DNA from: an uncultured Christensenella sp.
GTDB taxonomy: Bacteria > Bacillota > Clostridia > Christensenellales > UBA1242
Assembly: GCA_910584295.1 (NCBI GenBank)
Contig: CAJTYR010000001.1
Location: forward strand, 124,001-188,000
DNA length: 64,000 bases
Reading direction: 5' to 3'
In this document: positions 15,998 through 25,351 of the stretch, one piece after another
How positions within the stretch are numbered: the stretch's first letter is position 1
Layout of the letters: each line of letters begins with the position of its first letter
Notes under the pieces: generated by a model
What the model saw: only the letters and a program-made list of their open reading frames with translations
The model's database searches: none
What the model was told of the DNA's origin: nothing
Program-made: the position numbers and the translations under genes

Positions 15998-17962
15998 TTA
16001 CCATCTTCCGCCACCGCCACCGCCGTGACCGCCGCCAGAAAAACCTCCAGACCCTCCGCCGATATGACTTGTGAAACTCCCAACAACTTTTCCTGCCTTT
16101 GTTGCAAGGGCTGTGCTTATGTTGCGCTCAACAGAAACAGTAACAGCATTTAAACAATCATTGATAATGATAAATGAAACCCATCTGTCAAAAAATGTTG
16201 GATTGCTTGAAGGTTGAACAATTTCAACATCTTCAAATTTTTTCATAAAGACATCACTCACACCAAGCACATAGGCAAATGGCAAAATCTCATAGAAAAG
16301 TTCAGGGTTGTCATGAACCAGCATTTCTAATTTATCTTTTTCTGCAACCAAAATAAAATTCTTGAGTCCTCGAATTCTCCCCAGAATATCTCTTCCTCGC
16401 TCTGTGTATCTTTCAAGGAAAGGATATATGCAAACAAGGACAATTGCGATTGCAGAAATATAAAATCTTGCCCCAAACGCATCAACAAAAGCCTCAGACA
16501 AAATTATTTGAGCGATCATGGGTGCAAAAATAAGAATTAAATCCAAAACCAAAAGCAAAACAAATTTTTTCTTTTTGCACTTATCTTTATATTTGTAAAG
16601 ATTTGGCAAAAGACATATTCCAACAATCATCATAATTGTAAACAAAATTTGCAATGTTAAAAAGACGCCAGTAAACACAGATTGGAAAATATTTTTTATT
16701 GCCAAAAGCCCAAACATGATTGAGGTCAGAATAAGAAGTACAACATAACTTCTGTCTGCTTTTGTATCAAAGCAATTTTTAGTTTCATTTTCAACAGATT
16801 TTTTGCACTTAAGACCTGTTTCTTGACTTAAATTCAAATTCTTTGAGTCGACAAATTGTATATCTCCTCTAAACATATCATCAAACAAGATTTTTTCATG
16901 CTCTTTCATTTTCCCTTCAAGATCTTCCGATTTTGCAGTTTTCATAATTTTCACATGTCCATCTTCTTGCTTAATTTTGACAAAACCTTTTGAAGCCCAA
17001 TAGACAATTAATGACGACAAGTCATCCCCTGTCAATTTTCCATCATTAATAAGTCCCGCTTCAGCTGAAGTAATATCTTCTGGTGCCTTAAACTCAACGA
17101 CTTCAACAATTGGACTTTTTCTTCTTTTTCTAAAGAAAAGAACAACTGCCATCAAAATCACAAGCAGAAAGATTGCAAGAATTGCAATGTCAAAAATATA
17201 ACCTCTTTCATATTTGAAATAGCCTTGTTCAAGTTCTTTATAAACTGTCACAGCCTCGCCATAAGCAAGACTTTCAACCGAGCCAGAAAGAACCATTGTT
17301 TCTTCATCAAATTGAGATGTCACTCTGTTGCTGTTGGTTGCACTTTCTCCATATCTTCCAACATAAAATTCAAAACCATTTGAACTGACCTGTTTTGGGA
17401 AATTTATTCTGAATGTCAAATTTGAAATTTTCGTATCCCAACCAGTGCCTATAATGTTGTAATAGAGCATATCCATTGTCTTATCTCTATCATTTCCAAA
17501 ATCATAATTATAAGAGAAAGTATATTTCATATCACTGCCAGCCGGAACAAATCCCAAAGAACCAATTTGCAAAAAATAGTTTGAATTTTCTGAAAATCTG
17601 TCTACGATATGTGTCCCATTTGAAGATTCTCCGACATTATAAAACACATTGCTCACTTTAGCTCTGAAATTCTTTTTAATCACTTTGCCATCTTTGTCTC
17701 GATAAGATGATGATTGAACAAGTGGCAACCATCTATAAATTCCGTGAGTGTCTCCTGTATAAAAGTGCACATCAAGAGATTCTTTCACATCAAAAGAGCC
17801 ATCAACATTAACATCAATTTCAACATCATATGCTGTGATTTCATATCCAGTATCTTCTTTTGGAAGATAGACTTTTGAAGAAAAGCCATTAAGAAAAGTT
17901 GGCACCAGTGCAATGCATAGTGCCAACGCAACAAATATAAATATAGAAACATATTTTTTCAT
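15998..17962 (-). CDS. DUF2207 family membrane protein
   Basis: The 654-residue protein has a signal peptide or first helix (about 5-25) and an extracytoplasmic beta-rich DUF2207 domain to about residue 240, with the DGSFDVKESLDVHFY and THGIYRWLP blocks. A membrane helix follows at about 260, then a cytoplasmic winged-helix-like section. A group of four helices lies at about 405-510, then a second cytoplasmic part, and the tail is very glycine-rich. The family occurs with LemA proteins in many Gram-positives, as here (30 bases after lemA). Its molecular role is not established; envelope stress or surface maintenance is a reasonable guess. Confidence 0.85.
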   Translation of the reverse strand: MKKYVSIFIFVALALCIALVPTFLNGFSSKVYLPKEDTGYEITAYDVEIDVNVDGSFDVKESLDVHFYTGDTHGIYRWLPLVQSSSYRDKDGKVIKKNFRAKVSNVFYNVGESSNGTHIVDRFSENSNYFLQIGSLGFVPAGSDMKYTFSYNYDFGNDRDKTMDMLYYNIIGTGWDTKISNLTFRINFPKQVSSNGFEFYVGRYGESATNSNRVTSQFDEETMVLSGSVESLAYGEAVTVYKELEQGYFKYERGYIFDIAILAIFLLVILMAVVLFFRKRRKSPIVEVVEFKAPEDITSAEAGLINDGKLTGDDLSSLIVYWASKGFVKIKQEDGHVKIMKTAKSEDLEGKMKEHEKILFDDMFRGDIQFVDSKNLNLSQETGLKCKKSVENETKNCFDTKADRSYVVLLILTSIMFGLLAIKNIFQSVFTGVFLTLQILFTIMMIVGICLLPNLYKYKDKCKKKKFVLLLVLDLILIFAPMIAQIILSEAFVDAFGARFYISAIAIVLVCIYPFLERYTERGRDILGRIRGLKNFILVAEKDKLEMLVHDNPELFYEILPFAYVLGVSDVFMKKFEDVEIVQPSSNPTFFDRWVSFIIINDCLNAVTVSVERNISTALATKAGKVVGSFTSHIGGGSGGFSGGGHGGGGGGRW

Positions 17963-17992
17963 ATTTGTCTTTGATATTCCTTTTTTAAGAAA

Positions 17993-18568
17993 TTAAAATT
18001 GAACTTTTGGTGCAACTCTTTCTTCTTGGTTTGAAACTTCAAACAAAACTTTCTTTTCGTAATGAAATCTCTTTGCAACAAGATTTGAAGGAAAAACTTC
18101 AATCTTATTGTTGAGAAGTTTAACGCAACCATTATAATATTTTCTTGAGTTAGCAATTTCGTCTTCCAAATTTCTCAAATTTTCTTGAAGAGAGAGAAAG
18201 TTTTCGTTTGCTTGAAGTTGTGGATAGTTTTCCGTAACAGCAAACAAGCTTTTCAAAGTACCTGAAAGCATATTTTCATTTTTTGCTCTTTCTTCAGGAG
18301 AGTTTGCAGACATACAAGAATATCTTGCTTGCATAACCCCCTCAAGAGTTTTTGATTCATGCTTTGCATAACCTTTTACAGTTTCAACAAGATTTGGAAT
18401 TACATCATATCTTTTCTTCATGTAAACATCCATTGTTGAATATGCTTCTTCAGCATTGTTTTTAAGTCTTACAAGTCCATTGTAAACGCCGATTACATAA
18501 CCAACGACTGCAATAACAAGAAGCAAAACAATTCCAACAACCAAAAGTGCGATTCCCCAACCTGGCAT
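17993..18568 (-). CDS. LemA family protein
   Basis: This 191-residue protein has one N-terminal membrane helix (about 6-28) and then a helical bundle with the LemA blocks YNGLVRLKNNAEEAYSTMDV, KRYDVIPNLVETVKGYA and YPQLQANENF. LemA proteins are anchored with the bundle outside or in the periplasm-like space, and their biochemical role is unsettled. AAGGAG precedes the ATG. Upstream lies the secreted protease and downstream, on the same transcript, the DUF2207 protein, a pairing seen in many genomes. The tail of about 45 residues after the core is basic and aromatic. Confidence 0.92.
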   Translation of the reverse strand: MPGWGIALLVVGIVLLLVIAVVGYVIGVYNGLVRLKNNAEEAYSTMDVYMKKRYDVIPNLVETVKGYAKHESKTLEGVMQARYSCMSANSPEERAKNENMLSGTLKSLFAVTENYPQLQANENFLSLQENLRNLEDEIANSRKYYNGCVKLLNNKIEVFPSNLVAKRFHYEKKVLFEVSNQEERVAPKVQF

Positions 18569-18635
18569 AATTTTTATCTCCTTTTTATTTATGATATTAA
18601 TATATTACCACAAAATACACAAAAATCAAAATATT

Positions 18636-21600
18636 TTAATCTTCTTTTTTCTTTTTTCTTACAATCTTCATTGTGACATTTCCAATTACAAAAAGCACAA
18701 AGAGAATAAGCAGAACAATGAAGTAATAAAGAATTGATGAATCATCTCTCTTAAAGAGAGAAACTTTTTGTGGCTTAAACGATACAACAATATCCTTATC
18801 AGAATCGATAGCTTTTAATTTAAGTTTTCCACCTGTGATTTTAACAATCTCTCCATTCACTGAAACAAAGTCAATAACAAACCCATCAAGAGCTGTGATT
18901 GTTATCTCCCTACTGTCACCATGAGCAACAACAAGGTTTCCACTGTTGTCAACAGTACATATTCCGCAAGAATTGACAAAAGTGATTTCAATCAAATAGT
19001 TTGCTTCTTCATATTTGACTTCAACTTCTTTACTTGAAGTGATGTTGGAAATTCTATATTTCCCATTAATTGCAGAAATTTCATTTCCATCAACCAAAAC
19101 TCGTCTTACAATCCAACCTTGGTCTGAAACAATCGAAAATTCAACACTTGCATTTCTGTCAACCATTTTGTTCTTTACTGTAAGCAGTTCACCATTCACA
19201 TATACATTACCATGATCAGAAGTAAATGCAACAACAAGGCTATCTTTCTCAATTGTACTTACATTGACCACAATATCTTTTGAAACATTGGTGATTGTGT
19301 AAGGAACATTTTCAGTTCCATCTTTAATTAATTCATCATTTATATAGACGCTGTTGATGTTGTAACCTGCATGTGCGAAATACGTAATCGTGTAGGTTTG
19401 ACCTTTGAAAACTTCATATTCAGATGCAACCAATTCTCCGTCCACATAAAGAGAATATTCAGCATCATTACATCTTAAAAGATAACTTTCAGTGTCTCTC
19501 GCAACAACTACAACCCTCATTACATTCGTTTGAGCCTCATTTCCAAAAGCATCTCTCAAATTTGCAACAACATTATAAGAACCAGTTCGCAAATTTGAAA
19601 TTGTGACATCAACAATTGTCTTTGACAAATCTCCAGATTGTGTCAATCTAACTGAACTTCCAGCTCCAACAATTGTTGGAATGATGTCATACCCAGCACA
19701 AGCAAATTCAAAAGACAAATCTTGCCCCTCTCTTATGATTTTTTGAGTTGGTAAAGAGTTAAAAAACCTTACTGACAAATCATAGAAAACAGCATCATTT
19801 GCATCTGCAAAGGACTCTGCAGTTGTCCCAGCATACCCATAAACCTCATTAAGGCTCATTTGAGTATGAGAACCTATGCTTTGAATACCTTTTCCAATAT
19901 AAATTCTTGAAAGTGTTGAAGCCGAGAAAGCATTTTTTCCTATAGACGAAACTTTCATCAACTTAATCTCATCAATTGAATTGCAATAAGCAAATGCAAG
20001 TTGCCCCAAAGATGTGATGTTTGGAATATCAACTGATTTCAAATTAGAACATTTTTGAAATGCATAATTTCCAACTGTCACAGAAGTTGAAGCACAATGT
20101 ATTTCTTTTAAATTTGAGTTGATGTCAAAAGCATTTGAATTGATGGATCTGATTGTGTTTGGCAGAATCAAATTTTCAACTGGACTGTCATTGAATGCCT
20201 TGTTGTTGATTGAAACAACTTGAACTCCGCCAATACTGCTTGGAACAACAAGTTTTGTAAGCTCCGTTCCTGTATATTGAATGATTGCCCCCAGACTTGA
20301 AATTTTATATCTCGACTCCAGATCTTTGTTTCCAATATAGAAATATCTTATTCCAAATTCACTTCGTTTAACAATCACACCATTTTGCTTCACAAATGCA
20401 GCCGTAAGCAACCTTGTCGATTTGTTTATTGTGATTCCAGTTGCATCACTATATTTTGGATCTGTCAAGCTTACATTGTCAGCAGACTCATCTGTTGTAT
20501 AATGAATTTCAATAGTTTGCCCACTTCCAACACTTGTTGACGCTGAAAGCTTAAGACTTATTGCAGTGTCGCCGAATCTGTTGTTTGTGCTATATTGAAT
20601 GTCGCCTTCAATGATCATTCCAACGTTTTTAATATTTATAATTCCATAACCATAGTAGTCATTTCTCACATCACCTGCTTTCAAAGCATATTTATTTTGT
20701 TGATAAATCCAACTTCTATTTGCATTCTTTTTCAAGAGAGTGTTCAAATCTGCAAATGAAAGATTTTTATAACTTGGATGCAAATAAATAAGTGCTATAC
20801 AAGCCGTGACGTGAGGAGTTGCCATAGAAGTCCCACTCATCACTTCAGTTGAGTTTGTTCCCGTCTTCCCAGCACTTACAATCGATGAACCTGGTGCCGA
20901 AAAGTCAACCGAAGGACCATAGTCACTGTAAGTATAATCATACAAAAGCATGTCGCTGAGCTGTTGCTGTGCCAAAGCCGAAACAACTATTGCACAATCA
21001 ATGTTTGCTGGCGAATACTTAATCAGCTGTCCTCCAATATTTCTTGGAGAATTTCCAGCTGCCACAATTGAAAGAATTCCTTTGGAATAAGCCTCTTCAA
21101 CCCAGCCAGTAATGTTGTATGTTCCAATGGCTTGAGCCGAAACCTTATCAGTTGAAGCAACCGATGAGTTTGCTTTAATTCCCAAACTCATGTTCATAAG
21201 TTTAAATTCCAATCCAGTTTCGCTTTCAATTTGTGCCTTAGCCCTAATTAAATAATCGATACCAGCCGTCACATATGCAAGATCACCTTCTCCTGAAGCA
21301 TCAAGCACTTTTATAGGCAAAATTTTAACCACTGAAGGAGTAATTTCTGCAATTGTGCCACTGACATGAGTTCCGTGTCCTGCACCATCCACAAGAGCAC
21401 CTTCTCCTGTGTAATCCTTTGCAAATTTTGTCAAAATTCTATTTTTGAAAAGATTGTGATTTGGGTTGATTCCAGTATCAAGAACCGCAACAACTTGACC
21501 ATTGAGCCTGCTTGTTTCAACAGTGTTAAGAAGGGTGTTTAAATATGAATTTGCACCAGTGTAATCATTCTGAACATCCCAACCCCAAGAGTTATAACTT

Positions 21601-22058
21601 GAAGCTTTAATTTCAATCTTGTCTCCGTTTAATGTAGTCTTATAGTCATACATGACTGAAACATTGTCAAGTCCTGAAAAATATTCATAAGCACTGTCAG
21701 TCTGATAATAATCTTCATATTGAAAATAGTAGTGATTTTTATAATGACACGAAGCAACTGCACCAAAATCATCAACCTTTTCATTTGTTGTAACAATCAG
21801 TCGAGTCTCATAGTTTCTTTCATTTTCTTCTACATCGACCGAACTAAAAACTGAAATCTCATCTTCATTTGAAGATTTATACTGTGTCACCATATCCATG
21901 AAATCATCATAAAATGTTTCATAATCATCCTCATAAGCACCTTCAGCGGAAGCATAGTTTGACACAGGCAAACCAAAAAATGAAAACGCACAAAAAGCAA
22001 GTGCAAACAAAGTCAGCATAACATTTTTAAATCTCTTTTGTTTGTAAACTTTCATCAT
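18636..22058 (-). CDS. Secreted, membrane-anchored subtilisin-like serine protease (S8)
   Basis: The 1140-residue protein has a signal peptide (about 12-38), a propeptide-like stretch to about 150, and a subtilase domain. The catalytic triad is seen as VAVLDTGINPNH (Asp, about 192), GAGHGTHVSG (His, about 227) and SGTSMATPHV (Ser, about 408). After the protease come BspA-type leucine-rich repeats (about 590-745), a series of beta-sandwich repeats, and a C-terminal membrane helix followed by KKKKED. It would act at the cell surface on proteins or peptides. Notably there is no ribosome site, and a perfect TATAAT lies six bases before ATG, so the message should be leaderless. Confidence 0.92.
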   Translation of the reverse strand: MMKVYKQKRFKNVMLTLFALAFCAFSFFGLPVSNYASAEGAYEDDYETFYDDFMDMVTQYKSSNEDEISVFSSVDVEENERNYETRLIVTTNEKVDDFGAVASCHYKNHYYFQYEDYYQTDSAYEYFSGLDNVSVMYDYKTTLNGDKIEIKASSYNSWGWDVQNDYTGANSYLNTLLNTVETSRLNGQVVAVLDTGINPNHNLFKNRILTKFAKDYTGEGALVDGAGHGTHVSGTIAEITPSVVKILPIKVLDASGEGDLAYVTAGIDYLIRAKAQIESETGLEFKLMNMSLGIKANSSVASTDKVSAQAIGTYNITGWVEEAYSKGILSIVAAGNSPRNIGGQLIKYSPANIDCAIVVSALAQQQLSDMLLYDYTYSDYGPSVDFSAPGSSIVSAGKTGTNSTEVMSGTSMATPHVTACIALIYLHPSYKNLSFADLNTLLKKNANRSWIYQQNKYALKAGDVRNDYYGYGIINIKNVGMIIEGDIQYSTNNRFGDTAISLKLSASTSVGSGQTIEIHYTTDESADNVSLTDPKYSDATGITINKSTRLLTAAFVKQNGVIVKRSEFGIRYFYIGNKDLESRYKISSLGAIIQYTGTELTKLVVPSSIGGVQVVSINNKAFNDSPVENLILPNTIRSINSNAFDINSNLKEIHCASTSVTVGNYAFQKCSNLKSVDIPNITSLGQLAFAYCNSIDEIKLMKVSSIGKNAFSASTLSRIYIGKGIQSIGSHTQMSLNEVYGYAGTTAESFADANDAVFYDLSVRFFNSLPTQKIIREGQDLSFEFACAGYDIIPTIVGAGSSVRLTQSGDLSKTIVDVTISNLRTGSYNVVANLRDAFGNEAQTNVMRVVVVARDTESYLLRCNDAEYSLYVDGELVASEYEVFKGQTYTITYFAHAGYNINSVYINDELIKDGTENVPYTITNVSKDIVVNVSTIEKDSLVVAFTSDHGNVYVNGELLTVKNKMVDRNASVEFSIVSDQGWIVRRVLVDGNEISAINGKYRISNITSSKEVEVKYEEANYLIEITFVNSCGICTVDNSGNLVVAHGDSREITITALDGFVIDFVSVNGEIVKITGGKLKLKAIDSDKDIVVSFKPQKVSLFKRDDSSILYYFIVLLILFVLFVIGNVTMKIVRKKKKED

Positions 22059-22064
22059 GGATTT

Positions 22065-22093
22065 ATTATACCACCAAATATAAAAAAAATCAA
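22065..22093 (-). promoter_or_regulatory. Promoter of the S8 protease, predicting a leaderless mRNA
   Basis: TTGATT (22093-22088), a 17-base spacer and TATAAT (22070-22065) are followed by six bases and then the ATG. The expected +1 coincides with the A of ATG at 22058. Confidence 0.75.
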
Positions 22094-22222
22094 TATATAA
22101 TTATATATAATATATTGGATATTTTTAATTAAAATCTATTCAGTTTTTTGTAAAAATTTGTTGACAAAATATTTTACATAAGCTATAATATGGAAGATTT
22201 TCAATTGAAAAGTCCACATTAT

Positions 22223-22304
22223 GCGGATGTGGCGGAATGGCAGACGCGCTTGTTTAAGGGGCAAGTGGGAAACCGTGGAGGTTCGACCCCTCTCATCCGC
22301 ACCA
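22223..22304 (+). tRNA. tRNA-Leu, anticodon AAG
   Basis: The acceptor stem GCGGATG pairs with CATCCGC, followed by A and an encoded CCA. The D arm has the GAATGGCAGA loop. The anticodon stem CTTGT/GCAAG encloses the loop TTAAGGG, giving anticodon AAG with U33 and G37. A long variable arm of class II type and the T arm loop TTCGACC complete the cloverleaf. The variable arm and the AAG triplet both indicate leucine (CUN). A34 would normally be deaminated to inosine by TadA to widen reading. Confidence 0.93.
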
Positions 22305-22333
22305 AATAAAAACTGCACATTGTGCTTGTTTTC

Positions 22334-22374
22334 AAACAAGTTTGAAAAGCATTGCTTTTTGGCTTGTTTTTTTT
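22334..22374 (+). terminator. Terminator after tRNA-Leu
   Basis: The nested hairpin AAACAAG...AAAAGC-att-GCTTTT...CTTGTTT ends in a long T run. Confidence 0.75.
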
Positions 22375-22425
22375 CATTCTTAACCAAGAAAAATGAAAAC
22401 TTAAAATAGTATTCATTAAATATTT

Positions 22426-22707
22426 TCACTTACCACTATGCCTAAACGAAGCGGAGGACTCCTGTTCTCTGCTTTTTACTTTCATTTCCTTTGATTTTCT
22501 TTGACAATATGACTTTTTCAATGCAGACGCACCATGCTCTTGCATTAAATCTGATTTTGCAATTTCTTCAGCCTTTTCAAAACATTCACCTGCAACCTTA
22601 TAATTTTCAGCCGAACACTCAAAAAGCCTTTTTCTTTCAAACTCCTCTGCTTTTTCTCTATATTTCTGCCCAAGGCAACCAAAAAAGATGTAATCACTTC
22701 TGCTCAT
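22426..22707 (-). CDS. Small hypothetical charged helical protein
   Basis: The predicted 93-residue protein is unknown to me. It begins with a short aromatic stretch (DYIFFGCLGQ). A helical region rich in Glu, Lys and Ala follows, resembling a single TPR-like helix pair (YREKAEEFERKRLFE, then AENYKVAGECFEKAEEIAK), and the tail is basic. No ribosome site precedes either candidate ATG. TATAAT lies seven bases before the second ATG, and the first ATG overlaps that box, so I chose the second. The -35 match is poor. The TPR-like register (about 34 residues from YREKAEEF to YKVAGECF) suggests a protein-binding role, but it could be a spurious frame. Confidence 0.5.
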   Translation of the reverse strand: MSRSDYIFFGCLGQKYREKAEEFERKRLFECSAENYKVAGECFEKAEEIAKSDLMQEHGASALKKSYCQRKSKEMKVKSREQESSASFRHSGK

Positions 22708-22756
22708 AAAAATCATTATATGTCAAAAGAATTTGAAATGTGTCAGAAAAAACAAT

Positions 22757-22795
22757 CGAAAAAATGAAAAAAGTGTAGAATTTTGTCTACACTTT
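22757..22795 (-). terminator. Terminator after valS
   Basis: AAAGTGTAGA pairs with TCTACACTTT (six-base loop), followed in the minus direction by TTTCATTTTTTC. Confidence 0.85.
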
Positions 22796-22809
22796 CATTA
22801 TTTCAAAAA

Positions 22810-25233
22810 TTAAACATTTTCTTCAATAATTTTTCCAATTTCAACACCAAACTCGCCTTTCTTATATTTTATGTCACGAGTTGATGTAACCGCTTTGATA
22901 TCAGCTTCACAAGCTTTGACAAAATCAGTATCTTCGTCTGAAATCGTGATATCTTCAATTTCAGTTTTCAGACTGATTTTATTTTCGCTCTTGAAAGAAC
23001 GAACTCGAGATACAATATCAAACACCTTGTCACCATTTTCAATTATTCCCTCTTCCTCATCCAAATCAATTGGAGAAAGCACTGTCGTGTGAATACTTGT
23101 TTCCTTTTCAAATTGTCTGAAATAGTCTTGATATATTTCTTCAGTAATATGAGGCATTGTGATTGCAAAAAATTTCAACATTCCCAAAAGTACATTATAA
23201 CAAGCCCATTGAGCAGATAGCTTTGCTTCTTCTCCATATACTTCAGGTTTATAGAGTCTGTTTTTTGCAAGTTCGATATAGTTATCACAGAAATTCCAGA
23301 AGAATTTTTCAATTTCATTTTTTGCATACCCCATCTCAACATTTTCATATTGAAGAATTGTCTTTTTGTATGCATCATTGAACTTCTGCATGATAAATCT
23401 GTCCATAGGCAAAATTGTCTTTGGCTTGTTTGGAACATAATCTTCAAGGAATGACAAAACAAATTTTGAGGCATTCCAAATTTTGTTGAGAAGCTTATAC
23501 CCATCCTTAAGTCCATCATCACTGAACATAACATCACGACCATAAGACCCAATTGCACACCAATATCGAATGACATCTGCGCCATAATCACGGAGAAGAT
23601 CATTAAGATTCATCTTTGAATTGGATAAGTGTTTACTTATTTTGATGCCCTTGTCAGCCATAACCCAGCCATTGACAGTAAGCATCTTCCAAGGCAAGCA
23701 TCCTTGGTGATAGAAAGCTTTGATGATTGTTCTCAAACTCCAAGTTGTGATGATGTCTCTTCCGCAGAATCTCATATCCATAGGCATCAACTTTGCACAA
23801 GTTTTTTCATCATCTGCCCAACCGCAGTTGATTTGAGGAGTGACAGAACTTGTTGCCCAAGTGTCCATGACATCACTTTCTGGAATAAATTCGTCACAGC
23901 CACACTCACATTTTGATTTTGGCAACGAAGTGAGTGGATTGACTGGCAAATCTTTTTCATCTGCAAAAATTGGCTTGCCACATTTTTTGCAATACCAAAC
24001 TGGAAATGGCACACCAAAATATCTTTGTCTTGAAATTGACCAGTCTTGATTAAGGTTGTTGACCCATGTCATATAGCGAGTTTTCATGCTTTCTGGACGC
24101 CAAATGAGTTCTTCTCCAAGTTCTGCCCATTTTTTCTTCAATTCTGGTGTTGATGTTTTGATAAACCATTGTTTTTTTGACAAAAACTCAATTGGTTCTT
24201 CACATCTTTCATGAACTTTAACAGCATGATTGATTGGATCTTGTTTATAAATATAACCAGCAGTTTTCAAATCTTCGATAACAGCCTTTCTTGCTTCAAC
24301 AATTTTAAGCCCCGCATATTTTCCAGCAAGAGAGGTCATTCTGCCATTTTCGTCAATTGCTTGCTTAAGAGGAAGATGATATTCTTTCCACCACTCAACA
24401 TCGGTTTGATCTCCAAAGGTGCAACACATAACTATTCCCGTTCCTTTGTCGATGCCAACTTTGCTGTCAGAAAGCACTGTCACCTCATTTTCTTCAAAGA
24501 GAGGAACTTTAACTTTCTTTCCAATAAGTTTCTTATATCTCTTGTCTTCTGGATTAACAAAAATTGCAACACAAGCAGGCAAAAACTCTGGTCTTGTTGT
24601 GGCGATTGGGATCGTTCCAGATCCATCAGCAAGTTTGAAGTTGAGATAGTTGAAAACACTATCCAAATTTTTGTCTTCAAGTTCCAAACTTGCAACACTT
24701 GTGTGACATTTGCAACACCATGGAGAAGGTTTGTCATCTCGGTAAGCAATCCCCTTCTTTGCAAGTTCGATGAAGGATTTCTGGCTGGTCTTTTGACTTC
24801 TATCATCAATGGTGTTATAGCCTAAACTCAAATCACAAGACATGCCAGCCTTTATCATCATTTCACGATAACTTTGATTGTATGTTGACACCAAATCAAG
24901 TGCAATTTTCGTAAATTCTTCTCTTGGCAAAGTATGCGCACGAATGTTTTTCTTTTTCTCAACCAAAAGTTCAGTAGGGAGTCCATTATTGTCGAAACCA
25001 AGCGGATAAAAAAGATTTTTCCCCTGCATGCGATGATATCTTGCAATCATATCTGCTTGAGTGAAACCTGAAATATGCCCAATATGAAGCTCTCCACTTA
25101 CAGTTGGAGGTGGAGTATCAATTGAAAAAGTTGGTTTGTTTGAATTTTCTTTAAATTTATAAATTTCATTTTCTTGCCAAAACTTTTGCCATTTTGCTTC
25201 TTTTTCTGAAATATTGTATTTTTTATCTAACAT
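22810..25233 (-). CDS. valS: Valyl-tRNA synthetase, compact type
   Basis: The 807-residue class I synthetase charges tRNA-Val. It has PPPTVSGELHIGH with HIGH at 50-53, an editing domain with ATTRPEFLPACVA, the zinc-like pairs WCCKCH and WYCKKCG, and KISKH (about 528) as the KMSKS site. Anticodon-binding helices complete it. It lacks the C-terminal coiled-coil arm of typical bacterial ValRS (usually 870-950 residues), and its HIGHISGFTQAD signature resembles the archaeal-type enzyme, which suggests an old horizontal replacement. No T-box was seen upstream, unlike ileS. It has its own terminator. Confidence 0.94.
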   Translation of the reverse strand: MLDKKYNISEKEAKWQKFWQENEIYKFKENSNKPTFSIDTPPPTVSGELHIGHISGFTQADMIARYHRMQGKNLFYPLGFDNNGLPTELLVEKKKNIRAHTLPREEFTKIALDLVSTYNQSYREMMIKAGMSCDLSLGYNTIDDRSQKTSQKSFIELAKKGIAYRDDKPSPWCCKCHTSVASLELEDKNLDSVFNYLNFKLADGSGTIPIATTRPEFLPACVAIFVNPEDKRYKKLIGKKVKVPLFEENEVTVLSDSKVGIDKGTGIVMCCTFGDQTDVEWWKEYHLPLKQAIDENGRMTSLAGKYAGLKIVEARKAVIEDLKTAGYIYKQDPINHAVKVHERCEEPIEFLSKKQWFIKTSTPELKKKWAELGEELIWRPESMKTRYMTWVNNLNQDWSISRQRYFGVPFPVWYCKKCGKPIFADEKDLPVNPLTSLPKSKCECGCDEFIPESDVMDTWATSSVTPQINCGWADDEKTCAKLMPMDMRFCGRDIITTWSLRTIIKAFYHQGCLPWKMLTVNGWVMADKGIKISKHLSNSKMNLNDLLRDYGADVIRYWCAIGSYGRDVMFSDDGLKDGYKLLNKIWNASKFVLSFLEDYVPNKPKTILPMDRFIMQKFNDAYKKTILQYENVEMGYAKNEIEKFFWNFCDNYIELAKNRLYKPEVYGEEAKLSAQWACYNVLLGMLKFFAITMPHITEEIYQDYFRQFEKETSIHTTVLSPIDLDEEEGIIENGDKVFDIVSRVRSFKSENKISLKTEIEDITISDEDTDFVKACEADIKAVTSTRDIKYKKGEFGVEIGKIIEENV

Positions 25234-25351
25234 AACTCATTCCCTTTTAGCATTTTCGCTTATTATTTTATCACAAAAAAAGCGCAACTCCAACTATTTT
25301 AAAGACCAAAATTCTTTTTTCAGCATAAGATATCTCTTGTAAGGAGGAAAA

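Noticed and set aside
22136..22429. Minus-strand reading frames of 65-97 codons across the tRNA
   Set aside because: They read through the complement of tRNA-Leu and its terminator, a common false call.
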